A stretch of DNA of 64,000 bases from Dermatemys mawii. Taxonomy: Eukaryota > Chordata > Testudines > Dermatemydidae. The stretch lies in NCBI GenBank assembly GCA_007922305.1, contig ML677364.1:18741538-18805537 (forward strand), given 5' to 3'. Shown here one piece after another: positions 36,251 to 48,337 of this stretch. The notes beneath the pieces are model-generated. The model ran no database searches. It was not told where the DNA came from and saw nothing but the letters and a program-made list of their open reading frames with translations. Within the stretch, counting starts at the first letter, position 1; each line of letters opens with the position of its first letter. The position numbers and the translations under genes were made by a program.

Positions 36251-38639
36251 TACCTCTTTCTAAAAAGCATCCACTTGAAGAGATGGCATAAAGGGTGTGT
36301 AAAATTTTTATATACCCAGACACTTCCCCCCGTGCAATTGGAGGGGTTGTGCAGTTTGACATGTGGCCCAAAATATATCCAAAGGATCCAAACTGTTGGA
36401 TTTGTGCAGTACTCTCCCCTCTCCACCCCCACACCTCCTACTCGCATTCAACAATTCTGTACAAAGGAGAAATGTCTTAAACATCAGATCACAAGTAACC
36501 CTGATTACCAGCCTACTGCGAGCTTGATGAAGTACAGAAAATCCATCACTGACTGATGCTTTCCCTGTGTAAAATCGGATTTTTGTATTTTGCTAATCCC
36601 TGGTTACAATCTGTGTCCTGCTCTTTGTGATCCACCCTGCAATCAGAATCCAGCCTGCCCAGATGCAACCTGGGATATTAAAAACATTCTTGATGTTGGA
36701 AAACCATAATTTATTAGCCTAAATCTTAGGAAAAGGGAAGGGACAGGATTTCTGGGCACAAACTTTTTGATCCCTCCGAGGATTCTGCTGTTTCCTTAGG
36801 CTGAGGAGTGCAAGGTGCCTTCCACGGTAAAGCGGAGGCGTGAAAGTGGCCCAGAGCTGACACCCAGGAGTGTCCACTGCCTTCTTTGGATTCTTTTTTT
36901 TCTCTCGGGATCAGGGCGAGTTTCTAGGAGATGCCCCCATACATCCTCTGGATCTTTTTCTTGGTAGTTTTGAAGGCAAGAGGGGAGCTGCCATTCATTG
37001 CAGAAAACAATGCAGCGATGATGGTGAACTGGTAAGGAAACATGTCTTTCTTCTTGAACAGAGGCAGCTTGCTTTCCTGGGGCTCTTTGCTTTTAGGGTA
37101 ATGAATGTGATTATTTCTACGTGCACATCCTGGCCGCTGATTCTTTTGGCTTATTTATTTAGCAACCATTTTATGGATATTGGAGGGGTGGGGAATGATT
37201 GGAGCATAACTTTGCAGGAAAGTGGAGCACAACTTTGCTTTGTACTTGCTTTGTACTATGCAGAAAAAGGTTGCCTTTGCTTTAGGATTGTTTGGAGACT
37301 AAACAGCAAGCCCAGTTGGGCTCAGAGTGGGTCCCACCTTTCACAGGGCTCTTTGTTTGTTTGTTTGTTTAATTTTGAATAGAGAGCTTTAAGCATCTTC
37401 ATTCCTTAATCCTACCAACCTTTGTGATTGTGTGTGTGCGGGGGAGTGGGTTGTGCACATGATAAAGTGTCTTAAATATCCCTTCCAAGGATAGCACGGG
37501 CTACCAATCTGGTTTACACCTTCTCCTTGGGGTCTCAAATTAGACCTCAGAGTCTGTCATTTATAGCCAGTGATAGGAGGTGCCAGGTCCTCACAATAAA
37601 TATGTCTCGGTGCTTTACTGGTGTTAATTTCTGCCAGAGCACTGTTCAAATCTGCATTCTAAAAGCCCCCTGCGAATGAAGCCTTGGGGGAGGGGATGGC
37701 TTTGTTTAAAGACAGGATATTTTTGGTTCCAATCATAGGAGCCCTTAGACTCTACTCCATTAATTCTCTCAAGGCAAGTATATTATATAACTTGTTAAAG
37801 CCTCTATGCTGTGGAACCCATGTAAGGATCAGAGCTGGTCTGGCTTCACCCTTCCAGGTCTCCCCCACCCACATCAGATCACAGGGCTGCCCTGACATGG
37901 AAGCCTTAAGCAGGAGGCGAGGGAGGGAAGGCGGGGGGTGGGGGGGGGGGTTCATGTGGGTGGCTGGGCTGGGATTAAAGCTTCTTTGCCTCTCTAATGC
38001 TGCCACATCTGGCGCCTCCACTTCCAGTTACAGAGGAAATGGGAATCCTTGGGGTTAGCACCTCCTTTCTGGCCACGTGGTACCTGGGACACGCTGCAAA
38101 ACCCAGCAACAGCTGCTACTTTCCCTCTTCCCCCTCCCCCAAACGGTTTCATCAAGCAAATCACTATAAACCTAGGATTGGTACAGTTCTAATGGGTGGG
38201 CAGTGTTCGCTTCCTGGAGCTGTTCCTCCAGCAGGGAAATAAGCCAGCATTAGTGCTGCAATTTCAGCAAACGCAGCGGGATCTCAGAGTGACGAACATC
38301 TCGGGAACAGAGGTGGTTCATAGCTCTGAACTATGTGCTGTTTGTAACACTGAACAAAATCTTATAGTTTTTCTTCCAAAAGTTTACAGAAGTTTATAGC
38401 TGAACATTGACTTAATACAGCTTTGAAACTTTACTATGCAGAAGAAAAATGTTGCTTTCCTTGATATTTTTAGTAGTTTATGTTTAACACAGTGCTGTAC
38501 TATATTTGCTTTTTTTGTTTTTGGCCTCTCCTACTGCCCAATGACATACTTCTGGTTCCAAACGAAGTGTGTGGTTGACCAGTCAGTTTGAATCTCTGGT
38601 GTTCATAACTCTGAGGTACTACTATACACTTGCCAAGAC

Positions 38640-39228
<589 letters not shown>

Positions 39229-39591
39229 CTAGTGGACTCTTAAATTATATAGTTTTGAGAAGGGGAGGGGGAAGAAGAGAGGAGTGACAGTGGGTAAGAG
39301 AAACAAATCAAGATGATATAACTATGTTCCCATATGTCCGGCTCACAAAGTATTAGGTCAAAGCCTTCTGACATAATGGATATGTGGGATGGTTTGCAAA
39401 AAGCTGGAACAGTGGAGTTACAAACATAATCCTTTAGGGCCATTTGATTTGGGAGAGATTTTGACTGGAGGAGTGATGTGGGGGTGTGCTGGCTGGGGTT
39501 GTGTGCACGTGGGAGTGTGGGGGTGGGAAGGCTGATATGTCTGTGTGTGTGGAGAGGGTTGAATTGTGTGTATGCACGTGTGTGTTTGACT

Positions 39592-39710
39592 TAGGGGACC
39601 AGATGTCCCAATTTTATAGGGACAGTCCTGATTTTTTTTTCCCTTATATAGGCTCCTATTACCCCTCAGCCCCTGTCCCAATATTTCACATTTGCTGTCT
39701 GGTCACTCTA
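39592..39710. mobile_element. hAT-type 120-bp MITE, copy 1
   Basis: It starts 'taggggaccagatgtccc' and ends 'tctggtcactcta', with flanks GTTTGACT (39584-39591) and GTTTGACA (39711-39718): an 8-bp duplication with one change. The core 'ttatataggctcctattac' is shared with the copies at 43332 and 56008. Confidence 0.85.
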
Positions 39711-40379
39711 GTTTGACATGAATTCTCTCTGCCTAATATTTTGTATCTGGAGGTCCTAGGAATTAAAGGCAGGGGCAGAGTTGCCAACTCACATGACTTT
39801 ATTGTGAGTCTCACAATATTTAGTATTTTTCGTCAATCCCCAGCACCTGAATCATGTTACTATATGAGAACCTCAGCTTTCACATTTTAAAAAAAGTTTC
39901 AAGCCCTTGTGGTGGCAAAGAAAAGCTTGAAAACAACAGCCCTATAGTCTTAAAAAGCAGGAGGTAAATTAAAAAGAAAAAAACTGTGTTTTTTAAGAAC
40001 ATCTCATTACTTTGGGGGTGCCTGTCTTAAGATTTTTCAATGTTTGGGGATGGCAATGGGGTTGCAAGGAGCCAGAGACTGTTTTACCAAATCCTCTGGA
40101 AAAACGAATGACCAGGGCATCAACTTCCTCGCAAAGAGAGTACAAAATGGAAGTGTGAGAGACATGGAAATGCTTTGTAATAATGTAAGAATATTTATAT
40201 GTAACCTAATTATTAACATACATTTATACTGGGGGTAGTGGCATGTTTATTATATTTTCACATTCAATGGGGTCCATGCAAGGTTACAGCACAATAGCTT
40301 CTCAGATATAAGGACATCCAAACACACACTTGAAAGATAACATGGGAAACTGGTGGTGTTAGCTTCAAGGATCCTGTCT

Positions 40380-41440
40380 GTATCCCATCTGCAACAAGTT
40401 ACCAGGCTTGTTTTTCCTAAAGCTGGCAGCCTGTCTTGGAAAGCAGGGACTCAGAGAAGGACTTTAGGATCATTGTTCACAATCACCTGAGCATGCTCTC
40501 TCAGAGCAATAGTGTGGCAAAAGGGGGAATATCAAATAGAAGTAGAGAAGGGATCTTGACTCATACACAGCATTGGTGAGACTGCTACTGGAATACTACA
40601 TCCCGTTCTGGGGTCCACTCTTGAAGGATCTGGGCTAGGAGCTTGCTCTATCCACTCCACACATCAACCTGGTATGGCAGTGCAGCTGGAAATGGTGCAT
40701 CCTACTCTCCTTTAGAGGGAGGCAGTGTAGCCTAGTAGACAGAGCACTGGATTGGGACTGAGGAGATCTGGGTTCTATTTTCAGATCTGTCACTGACCTG
40801 TGGAGTGACCTTATGCAAGTCACTGCACCTCACTCAGTTTCCCCATTTGCAAAATGGAGATAAAGATAGTGATCTCCTTTGTGAAGTACTTGGAGATCTA
40901 GTGATGGAAAAAGTGCTATCTAAGAGCTAGGTGGTTTTATTATTATTATTATTAAGGTTGTGGAAATACTAAAGAGAGTTCAAAGAAGGGCTATAAGAAT
41001 GGTTCAGGGTCCAGAAAAAAAGGCTTCTAATGTGAGGCTTAAGGAGTTGAACTTATTGAAGAGAAGGTTGAAAAGTGTCTTGATTGCTGTATGCAGAGGT
41101 GTTCACACACGGAAAATGATCTGAGAGTGGGGGATTTTCAACTTTGCTGAGAAGGGTCTAACAAGATTATGGCTCGAAGTTAAAGTTAGACAAATTCAAC
41201 CTTGAAATAACACACAATTTCCTAGTTGTCAGGGTAATTAAATATCACAACAGCTTACCAGGGAGGGGCTGGACTCACTATCACTTGGAGTCTTTAAGAC
41301 ATGACATATTTCATAACACATACTTTCATCTGGCTTCTGGGAGAAGTTCTTCAGCCTCTGTCGGTGGGAGGCAGCGAGGGAGATCAGGCTGGGAGGATCA
41401 TCGTCCTCTGTGGTCTTGGAAGCTGTGGTTCTATGAATTC
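40380..41440 (+). mobile_element. Older CR1 LINE 3' region with a SINE inside
   Basis: The sequence reads like the 3' part of CR1 ORF2 and its tail, heavily diverged: 'aggactttaggatcattgt', 'ttggtgagactgctactgga', then after the SINE 'agagttcaaagaagggctat' and 'gttagacaaattcaacctt'. The CR1-style end is 'ggtgtggttctatgaattc'-like near 41425-41440. Stops and shifts are frequent. Confidence 0.6.
40716..40954 (+). repeat. MIR-like tRNA-derived SINE
   Basis: This is the best-preserved SINE in the window. It has an A-box-like 'tagcctagtagacagagc', a B-box-like 'gggttctattttc', the core 'tgcaagtcactgcacctc', 'cagtttccccatttgc', 'aaatggagataaagatag', and a (TTA)n tail at about 40937-40954. It interrupts the CR1 copy at 40380-41440. 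It is not a tRNA gene because there is no cloverleaf. Confidence 0.8.
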
Positions 41441-41559
41441 CCCCTTCCTTCATGGAGCATGGGGAGAACAGGAATGCCTCTATTGCCCTCGACATGGTCA
41501 GAACACTTTCAGCTTTGCACTAAGACAATAACTATAACCATATCTCATGTTTCAAGGCT

Positions 41560-42110
41560 TCACGGGTCAGGAAGGATTTTTTTTCCTAGTGCACAGTTGG
41601 CCAGATGTGGTCTGGGTTTGTTTTGGTTTTATTTTCCATCTTCCTCTGAAGCATCAGAGATTGGCCACAGCTGGAGACAGGAAGCCAGACAGGGCAGATG
41701 AGTGCTCTGAGGTGGTACAGAGAATCCTCCTCCTTAGAAGCCTGGCTCACATGACTTGATCACATGCTCCCGCTCAAACTCATCATCAGATTTGGGTCAG
41801 AAAGAAATTTTCCTGCAGGTCAGATTGGCAGGGACCTTGGGGAGTTTTGCCTTCCTCTGCAGCATGGGGCATGGTTCACCTGCTGGGATAGTGTAGATAT
41901 ATCTCACCTAAGCAACTCCCTGCCATTGCAGGGCGTTGGGCATTGGTGACATCTCAGTCACTTCTGTTCTCTGTATCTGGCATGCAACAGTTTAGTCTAA
42001 CTAAATTCTGAACTCAATTTAGGGTTTCTGGGTGAAATGGAATGATATAAAACAAAACATACTGGGTGATCTAGTGATGGTCAAACTCTATGAAACTATG
42101 AAATCAAAAA
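41560..42110 (+). mobile_element. CR1 3' fragment
   Basis: It contains the CR1 3' untranslated vocabulary 'ttttcctgcaggtcagattg', 'ttgccttcctctgcagca' and ends 'tctatgaaactatgaaa', a degraded form of the short tandem repeats that terminate CR1. Non-coding, with an approximate start. Confidence 0.5.
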
Positions 42111-42164
42111 GGACACTGAAGAGTTAAAACAAACATTCTCAGGAGAAGAAAGGGGGTCAGTTGT

Positions 42165-43110
42165 TAAAAGTTTCTCAACTGACTCAGGTTTGGGTTTCTG
42201 ACCGGAACATCTGGCTGAAAAGGGACCCTGGTGGCTCCAGTTGGCACCAGCAACTGGACTGCTAAAAGTCCACTCGGCGGTGCTGTAGGGCTAAGGCAAG
42301 CTAGTCCCTCCCTCTCCTGGCTCCGTGCTGTGCCCTGGAAGTGGCCAGCATGTCTGGCTCCGAGGCCGGGAACCGCGGCCAATGGGATCTGTGGGAGCGG
42401 TGCCCATGGGCGAGAGTAGCGACACACGCAGAGGTGCCTGCCGCATCTCCGCCTAGGTGCTGGACCAGCTGCTGGCTGCTTCCAGGCCATAGCATGGTCC
42501 ACGGTGCCAGGACAAGCATGAAGCCTGCCTTAGCCACCCTGCTGCACTGCTGACCAGGAGCCACCAGAGGTAAGCCTGCCCCTGAGCCCCTGCCCCAAAC
42601 CCAGAGCCCCCTCCTGCACCCCCAAACCCAGCCCAGAACCTGCATCTCCAGATGGAGCCTTCACCCCCACACCTCAATCCACACCCCTTCCACACCCTTA
42701 ACCTCTCTGCCCCACCCCCCAGCCTGGAGCCCCCACTTGCACACCAAACCCTTCATCCCCAACCCCACCCCAGAGCCTGCACCTCCAGATGGAGCCCTCA
42801 TCCTCCCTGCACCCCAACTCCCTGCGTCAACATGCAGACCCCTCCCACACCCTGAATCCTTCATCCCCAGCCCCACACTGGAGCCCGCACCTCCAGCCGA
42901 AACCATCACCCACCCTCCCCACGCCCTAACCCCATGCACCAGCCCCGTGAAAGTGAGTGAGGGTGAGGGAGAGCGAGTCACTGAGGAAAGGGGAAGGTAT
43001 TGAGTGGGGGCTTGGGCCTCGGAGAAGGGGCGGGGCAGGGGGCATGGCCTCAGGGTAGGGGTGGGGCTATGGTGTTCAGTTTTGTGGAATTAAGAAGTTG
43101 GCAGCCCTAA
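42165..43110 (+). repeat. GC-rich dispersed repeat with internal VNTR, plus copy
   Basis: The left part is GC-rich and ends in a splice-donor-like 'ccagaggtaagcctgccc'. The middle (about 42575-42920) consists of degenerate tandem units such as 'gagcctgcacctccagatgg' and 'ccccaaccccac'. The right part has 'ccccgtgaaagtgagtgagg' and repeated 'ggggcggggc', ending 'gttggcagccctaac'. Long open frames across the C-rich array are composition artefacts. The related copy at 19660-20380 is inverted. Confidence 0.6.
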
Positions 43111-43331
43111 CTCAGATAGAGCCTCTGTGGAGGGAGTCTGAAGGAGCTGGCAACTCTCAAGGAAAGGAAGGCCTGCTACAGACCGCTTTAGTATTATTTT
43201 ACAATCTATTTTCTCTGAAATGCTTTTTGTTTCAATAAAAAAGACTTTGCTTTAAGATGGCTGTCTGATCACAGGTTACCATTGTCATTGCTCCTGGAAG
43301 GAACAGAATTAACAGGCCTGCTGAGGTAATC

Positions 43332-43453
43332 TAGGGTGACCAGAGGTCCCGATTTTATAGGCACAGTCCCGATTTTGGGGGCTTTTTCTTATATAGGCTC
43401 CTATTACTCTCCACTCCCGTCCCGATTTTCACATTGGCTGTGTGGTCACCCTA
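43332..43453. mobile_element. hAT-type 120-bp MITE, copy 2
   Basis: The ends 'tagggtgaccagag' and 'tgtggtcacccta' are inverted repeats of about 10-13 bp. Both flanks are AGGTAATC (43324-43331 and 43454-43461), a perfect 8-bp duplication. It is 122 bp, with the shared core 'ttatataggctcctattac'. Confidence 0.9.
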
Positions 43454-43535
43454 AGGTAATCACAGTGGGTGTACATCAGACTGCATCTTGGGACAGCTCT
43501 GAGAGTGGAAGAATCACATGTCTTCATCCTGACAG

Positions 43536-43591
43536 AATACTTACGTCTGCCCCATCAGGCCTGAGGCCTGAGTGGGGCAGACGTAAGTATT
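43536..43591. repeat. Near-perfect 56-bp hairpin/palindrome
   Basis: The arms 'aatacttacgtctgcccca' (43536-43554) and 'tggggcagacgtaagtatt' (43573-43591) are exact reverse complements over 19 bp. The centre continues to pair ('tcaggcct' with 'aggcctga') with only single unpaired bases. No surrounding element was identified. Confidence 0.9.
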
Positions 43592-44139
43592 GTCCTGGAG
43601 TCTCCAGGAAATAAAGATTGCTCTTTAATTAAAGATTGTGTCATGTGATGAAACCTCTAGAAATACAGGGTCCACCTGATGAGCCCAGAGGTGCTGTTAG
43701 TCAGGGAACTGTGATAGCAGATCAGCAGAAATTGTATGCAAAAGTCTTGTGTTCTTAAACACAGATGAGGAAGCTGCAGTGTGCTGCAGGCTTTCCAGGC
43801 TCTTAACAGCTTTGTTAAGATATTGCCACCAAAGTGAATAAAGGTTTGGGTGAATTCCTGACCTCCAGAGAAATCACTCCCTCTATAAATACTGCTAAAT
43901 CATCCCTATTATGGATGATTTCACCTGGGAGCTCACAAAAAATATATGAAGATCAATCTTGTCTTTTCTTTTTTACCTTTGCAATGCCACAAGCTACTCG
44001 AAGTGTCAGAGATTGCTTTTTTTTCTTTAGTAAAAAGGCCTAAGGTAATTTATCTCACTACCTCCTCCCTACAAGACTTTTATTCTCTGCCTCCACTTCA
44101 GTTTACCCACCATGTTCTATGCTAACACACTCCATAGCA

Positions 44140-46390
44140 GTTTTCAAGAAAAACAAAATACAAACCAAAAGTGAAATCTCTGCAAGCCACACGGAAACTT
44201 TTCAAAGGTGCCATAATAGAGGCTCAACTTAAATGGATTCCCCTAATTAAAAAAAAACAGAGAAAACCAAAAATGTGCCTCCGTGGCTAAACAACAGAGT
44301 AAAAGAAGCAGTGAAAGGCAAAAAGACATCCTTTAAAAAGTGGAAGTTAACTTTTAGTGAGGAAAATAGAAAGGAGCATAAATTCTGGCAAGTGAAGTGT
44401 AAAAATATAATTAGAAAGGCCCCAAAAGAATTTGAAGAACAGCAAGCAAAAAACTCAAAAAGTAACAGCAAAAAATTTTTTTGGTACATTAGAAGCCATA
44501 AACCTGCTGAACACCCATGCTGCCACTGGACAATTGAGATGCTAAAGGAGCACTCAAGGACAATAAGGCCATTGCAGAGAAACTAAATTAATTCCTTACA
44601 TCGGTCTTCACAGCTGAGGATGTAAAGAAGATTCCCACACCTGAGTCATTCTTTTTAGGTGACAAATCTGAGGAATTGTACCAGACTGAGGTGTCATTAG
44701 AGGAGGTTTTGGAACAAATTGATAAATTAAACAGTAATAAGTCACCAGGACCAGATGATATTCACCCAAGAGTTCTGAAGGAACTCAAAGGTGAAATTGC
44801 AGAACTACTAACTGGTTCGTAACCTATCATTTAAAACAGCTTCTGTACCAAATGACTGGAGGATAGCTAATGTGACTCCAATTTTTAAAAAGGGCCCCAG
44901 TGGTGATCCTGGCAATTATAGGCCAGTAAGTGTGATTTCAGCACCAGGCAAACTGGATGAAACTAAAGTAAAGAACATAATTGTCAGATATATAGATTAG
45001 CATAATTTGTTGGAGAAAAGTCAACATGGTTTTTGTAAAGGGAAATCATGGCTCACAAATCTACTAGAATTTTTTGAGAGGTCAACAAGCCTGCAGACAA
45101 GGGTGATCCAGTGGATATAGTGTACTTAGATTTTCAGAAGGCCTTTGACAAGGTTCCTCACCAAAGGCTCTTAAGCAAAGTAAGTTGTCATGGGATAAGA
45201 GGGAAGGTCCTCTACTGGATTGGTAACTAGTTAAAAGATAGGAAACAAAGGCTAGGAATAAATGGCCAGTTTTCAGAATAGAGAGAGGTAAATAGTGGTG
45301 TCCCCCAGGGCTCTGTACTGGGACCAGTTCTATTCAACATATTCATTACCAATTTGGAAAAAGGGGTAAACGGTGGGGTGGAAAAATCTGCAGATGATAC
45401 AAAACTACTCAAGATAGTTAAGTCCAAAGCAGACTGTGTAGAACTACAAAGAGATCTCACAAAACTGAGTGACTAGGCAACAAACTGGCAGATGAAATTT
45501 AATGTTGATAAATGCAAAATAATGGACATCAGAAAACATAATCCCAACTATACATATCAAATGATAGGGTCCTAAATTAGCTGTTACCACTCATGAGAGA
45601 TCTTGGAGTTATTGTGGATAGTTCTCTGAAAACATCCACTCAATGTGTTGCAGCAGTCAAAAAAGCAAACAGAATGTTGGGAATCATAAAGAAAGGGATA
45701 GATAATAAGACAGAAAATATGGTATTGCCTCTATATAACTATGGTATGCCCACATCTTGAATACTGCATGCAGATGTGGTTGTTACATCACAAAAAAAGA
45801 TATATTGGAATTGGAAAAGGTCCAGAAAAGGGCAATTAAAATGATTAGAGGTAAGGAACAGTTTCCATATAAGAGATTAATAAAATTGGGATTTTTCAGT
45901 TTGGAAAAGAGACGAGTAAGGAGGGTTTTAATAGAGGTCTATAAAATCATGACTGGTATGGAAAAAATAAATAATGAAGTGTTATTTACTCCTTTTCACA
46001 ACACAAGAACTAGGTGTCACCAAATGAAATTAATAGGCAGCAGGTTTAAAAGAAACAAAAGGAACAATTTCTTCACACAATGCACAGTCAATTTGTGGAA
46101 CTCTTTGCCAGAGGATGTTGTGAAGGCCAAGACCATCAGAGGATTCAAAAAAGAATTAGATAAATTCAAGGAGGATAGGTTCATCAATGGCTATTAGCCA
46201 GGTTGAGCAGGGGTGGTGTCCCTAGCCTCTGTTTGCCAGAAGATGAAAATGGTGACAAGGGATCGCTTGATGATTACCTGTTCTGTTCATTCCCTTTGGG
46301 GTACCTGACACTGGTCACTGTCAGTAGACAGGATACTGAGCTGGATGGACCTTTGGTCTGACCCAGTATGGTCATTCTTTTATTCTTATG
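44140..46390 (+). mobile_element. CR1 LINE, 5'-truncated, with intact 3' end
   Basis: About 2.25 kb of a CR1 non-LTR retrotransposon is present, from the part between endonuclease and reverse transcriptase to the 3' end. The tail 'ctttggtctgacccagtatg' and 'tcattcttttattcttatg' is the typical CR1 terminus of turtles and crocodilians. 5' truncation is normal for CR1. It lies antisense to GABRA5. Confidence 0.9.
44275..46197 (+). pseudogene. CR1 ORF2 reverse-transcriptase remnant
   Basis: This is a non-LTR reverse transcriptase, normally responsible for target-primed copying of the element. It opens with 'PPWLNNRVKEAVKGKK' and has a helical linker. Reverse-transcriptase motifs follow in several frames: 'NKSPGPDDIHPRVLKEL' (about 44738), 'GFCKGKS' (about 45032), 'VYLDFQKAFDKVPHQRL' (about 45120), and the catalytic box as 'SADDTKL' (about 45390), where Phe or Tyr is usual before ADD. 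The carboxy-terminal 146-codon frame at 45757-46197 is intact ('[14 protein letters not shown]', '[15 protein letters not shown]', ending 'RFINGY'). Stops and shifts upstream make the whole inactive. Confidence 0.85.
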
Positions 46391-48175
46391 TAAATGCAGT
46401 GACTGCTTGAATCTGTGAGCAGTGTATAAGAAATAGCTCTGAGAGGTGTGAAATGCCCTAGGCATACCAATGGGGCATCAGCACTATTGATGGTATCACT
46501 TCCAGTAATTTTAGCAGGCACATCCAGTTAATATGTGCTTGCCCCACAATCACAAACTGCCTCCCACTCTTTCGTAGGTGCCAAAAACTCCAATTACCCC
46601 CCACCTAACTGGCATAACCTCTGGCCTCCTCCTTGACAATTTATTCAATGTAATTATTCAGTGTCAGATTGAAAATTGGTGGTGTGGGGAGAGCCTAGAA
46701 TAAAATCAATGGGATATCAAGATAGGCAGGTGATGACATGCTGATTATCATAATGAATTCCACAACAATCTGTTTCTCTATTTAAAATAAGGCTCCGTAA
46801 GGTTTCCAATCTGCCTGCCAGAGTGCCACAGAATGTAAACCCATCTTGTGCATGGTTATGAGAGAGCCTTTCTATTTGAGAGATAAATGATCGATCTTGG
46901 TCCAGTCTCTTCCATGCTTCCTCTTCCGCCCCCAGGAAAATGGGGCAGAGTAGAGTAAGGTGGACAGTTTTTGCTAAAATACTGTCAGGATGTCACTGAT
47001 GGTAAAGTGAAGTGAAAGAGAGGCTGGAAAACTTGAGGCATGTGTGTGTGTATCTGCAGACAAAATGTGGCACATATGATGGTCCATAATATATCTCATT
47101 TCATTCAAAGCAGATTCAGTTTCAAGGCCAATAAACCACTTGGGAATACACATTTATCTTGATTTAGGAAATTTTTTTTCTCTCAGAACTCAAATGATTA
47201 ATTTGCTATTCTTTAGCAGAATATTTCTGATTTCCTAAAGGAGGAAACCCTGTTTGAATCCTCCCCCCACACCTTCCTCTAAGCACACACTACCAAGAAA
47301 AAAGAAAGAAGGTAGAGTTTGGGACAATAATATAAAAATATAGAAGTGTTTGAAGCTATTAAAAGCTTAAAAAATGAGTGAGTACTAACTGACAGATGCT
47401 TCCAATGAGCATTTTATAAAAGCTTTGAGAGCATTCTGGCTTATCATCTAACAAAACAATGAAGTGAAATAATTTCTGCTGGTAAATCCTGGCCTTATGG
47501 AATTGGGCTTCATTTGTTTTTAAAATATGGAATTTGAACTGTACAAACCAAAAATACATTTCACTTAGACATAAATTAAACATGGAGTTAAGGAATTTTG
47601 TTAAGGCCAATCTGGATTCTATTAATCAGAGAACCAAGAAATGGACTTAACAGAGCTTCTTCGTCAATTTGTGCTTTGAAAAGGTAATGATACTCCAGTT
47701 AATTGATCTGGGTTTTTTTGCATTGCTTATGCATGTCTCCTGACTTACTTACAGTAGATTGTTAAAATAGAATTGCTGAGCTCCAGGTTTATTGTCTTTT
47801 GAAGACTTCTGTACAAATATATTTGTTTGCGTAAAAAGACGCTGTTACTAACTGACGAAAACTCAGCCTAGAGTCAGGAATCAAACTGTGCTCTTTCTGG
47901 TTTGTGCGTCAACACTACTTATATATAAGACATCTGTACTTGGTGGTGTCTGTGCAACCAAGGGCAAAATTTAGTTTTGTAATTGGAACTTTTACTTAAC
48001 AATTTTGTTGATCACACAATCCAGCTCACACTTGACTAAGGACTACAAGGAGAAAGAAAACTAGTAATAGCATGTTTTGTATGAAAACTAAGCAGATGTG
48101 GTACTGAATACGGACAGAGCAGGACTGTTGGGGAAAAGTTGCTTTGTTTCATACAGTCAGTTTTCCAAGTAGAAC

Positions 48176-48337
48176 TGCAAAAGCGACAAAAAATCTTGTA
48201 GCACCTTATAGGCTAACAGATCTTAGGGATCATGAGCTTTCAAAAGCTCATGATCCCTAAGATCTATTAGTCTATAAGGTGCTACAAGACTTTTTGTCAC
48301 TTTTGCAGATCCAGACTAACATGGTTACCCCTCTGAA
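48176..48337. repeat. 132-bp palindrome with 3' tail, repeat family A
   Basis: The palindrome spans 48176-48307 with arms of about 66 bp and only a few mismatches, centred at 48241/48242. The inner arms are 'agatcttagggatcatgagc' and its complement, the outer ones 'cttgtagcaccttata' and 'tataaggtgctacaag'. A tail 'gatccagactaacatgg' follows to about 48337. The right arm plus tail recurs at 56458-56530. This tail is a high-copy repeat motif in reptile genomes as I recall, possibly of Penelope-like elements, but I am not sure. Confidence 0.85.

Noticed and set aside
36870..37382. 170-codon open frame on plus
   Set aside because: It contains low-complexity Phe runs and no family resemblance. 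It lies in an intron antisense to GABRA5.
42301..43003. Several Pro-rich or Gly-rich open frames
   Set aside because: They come from the C-rich tandem array of a dispersed repeat and are open in several frames at once.
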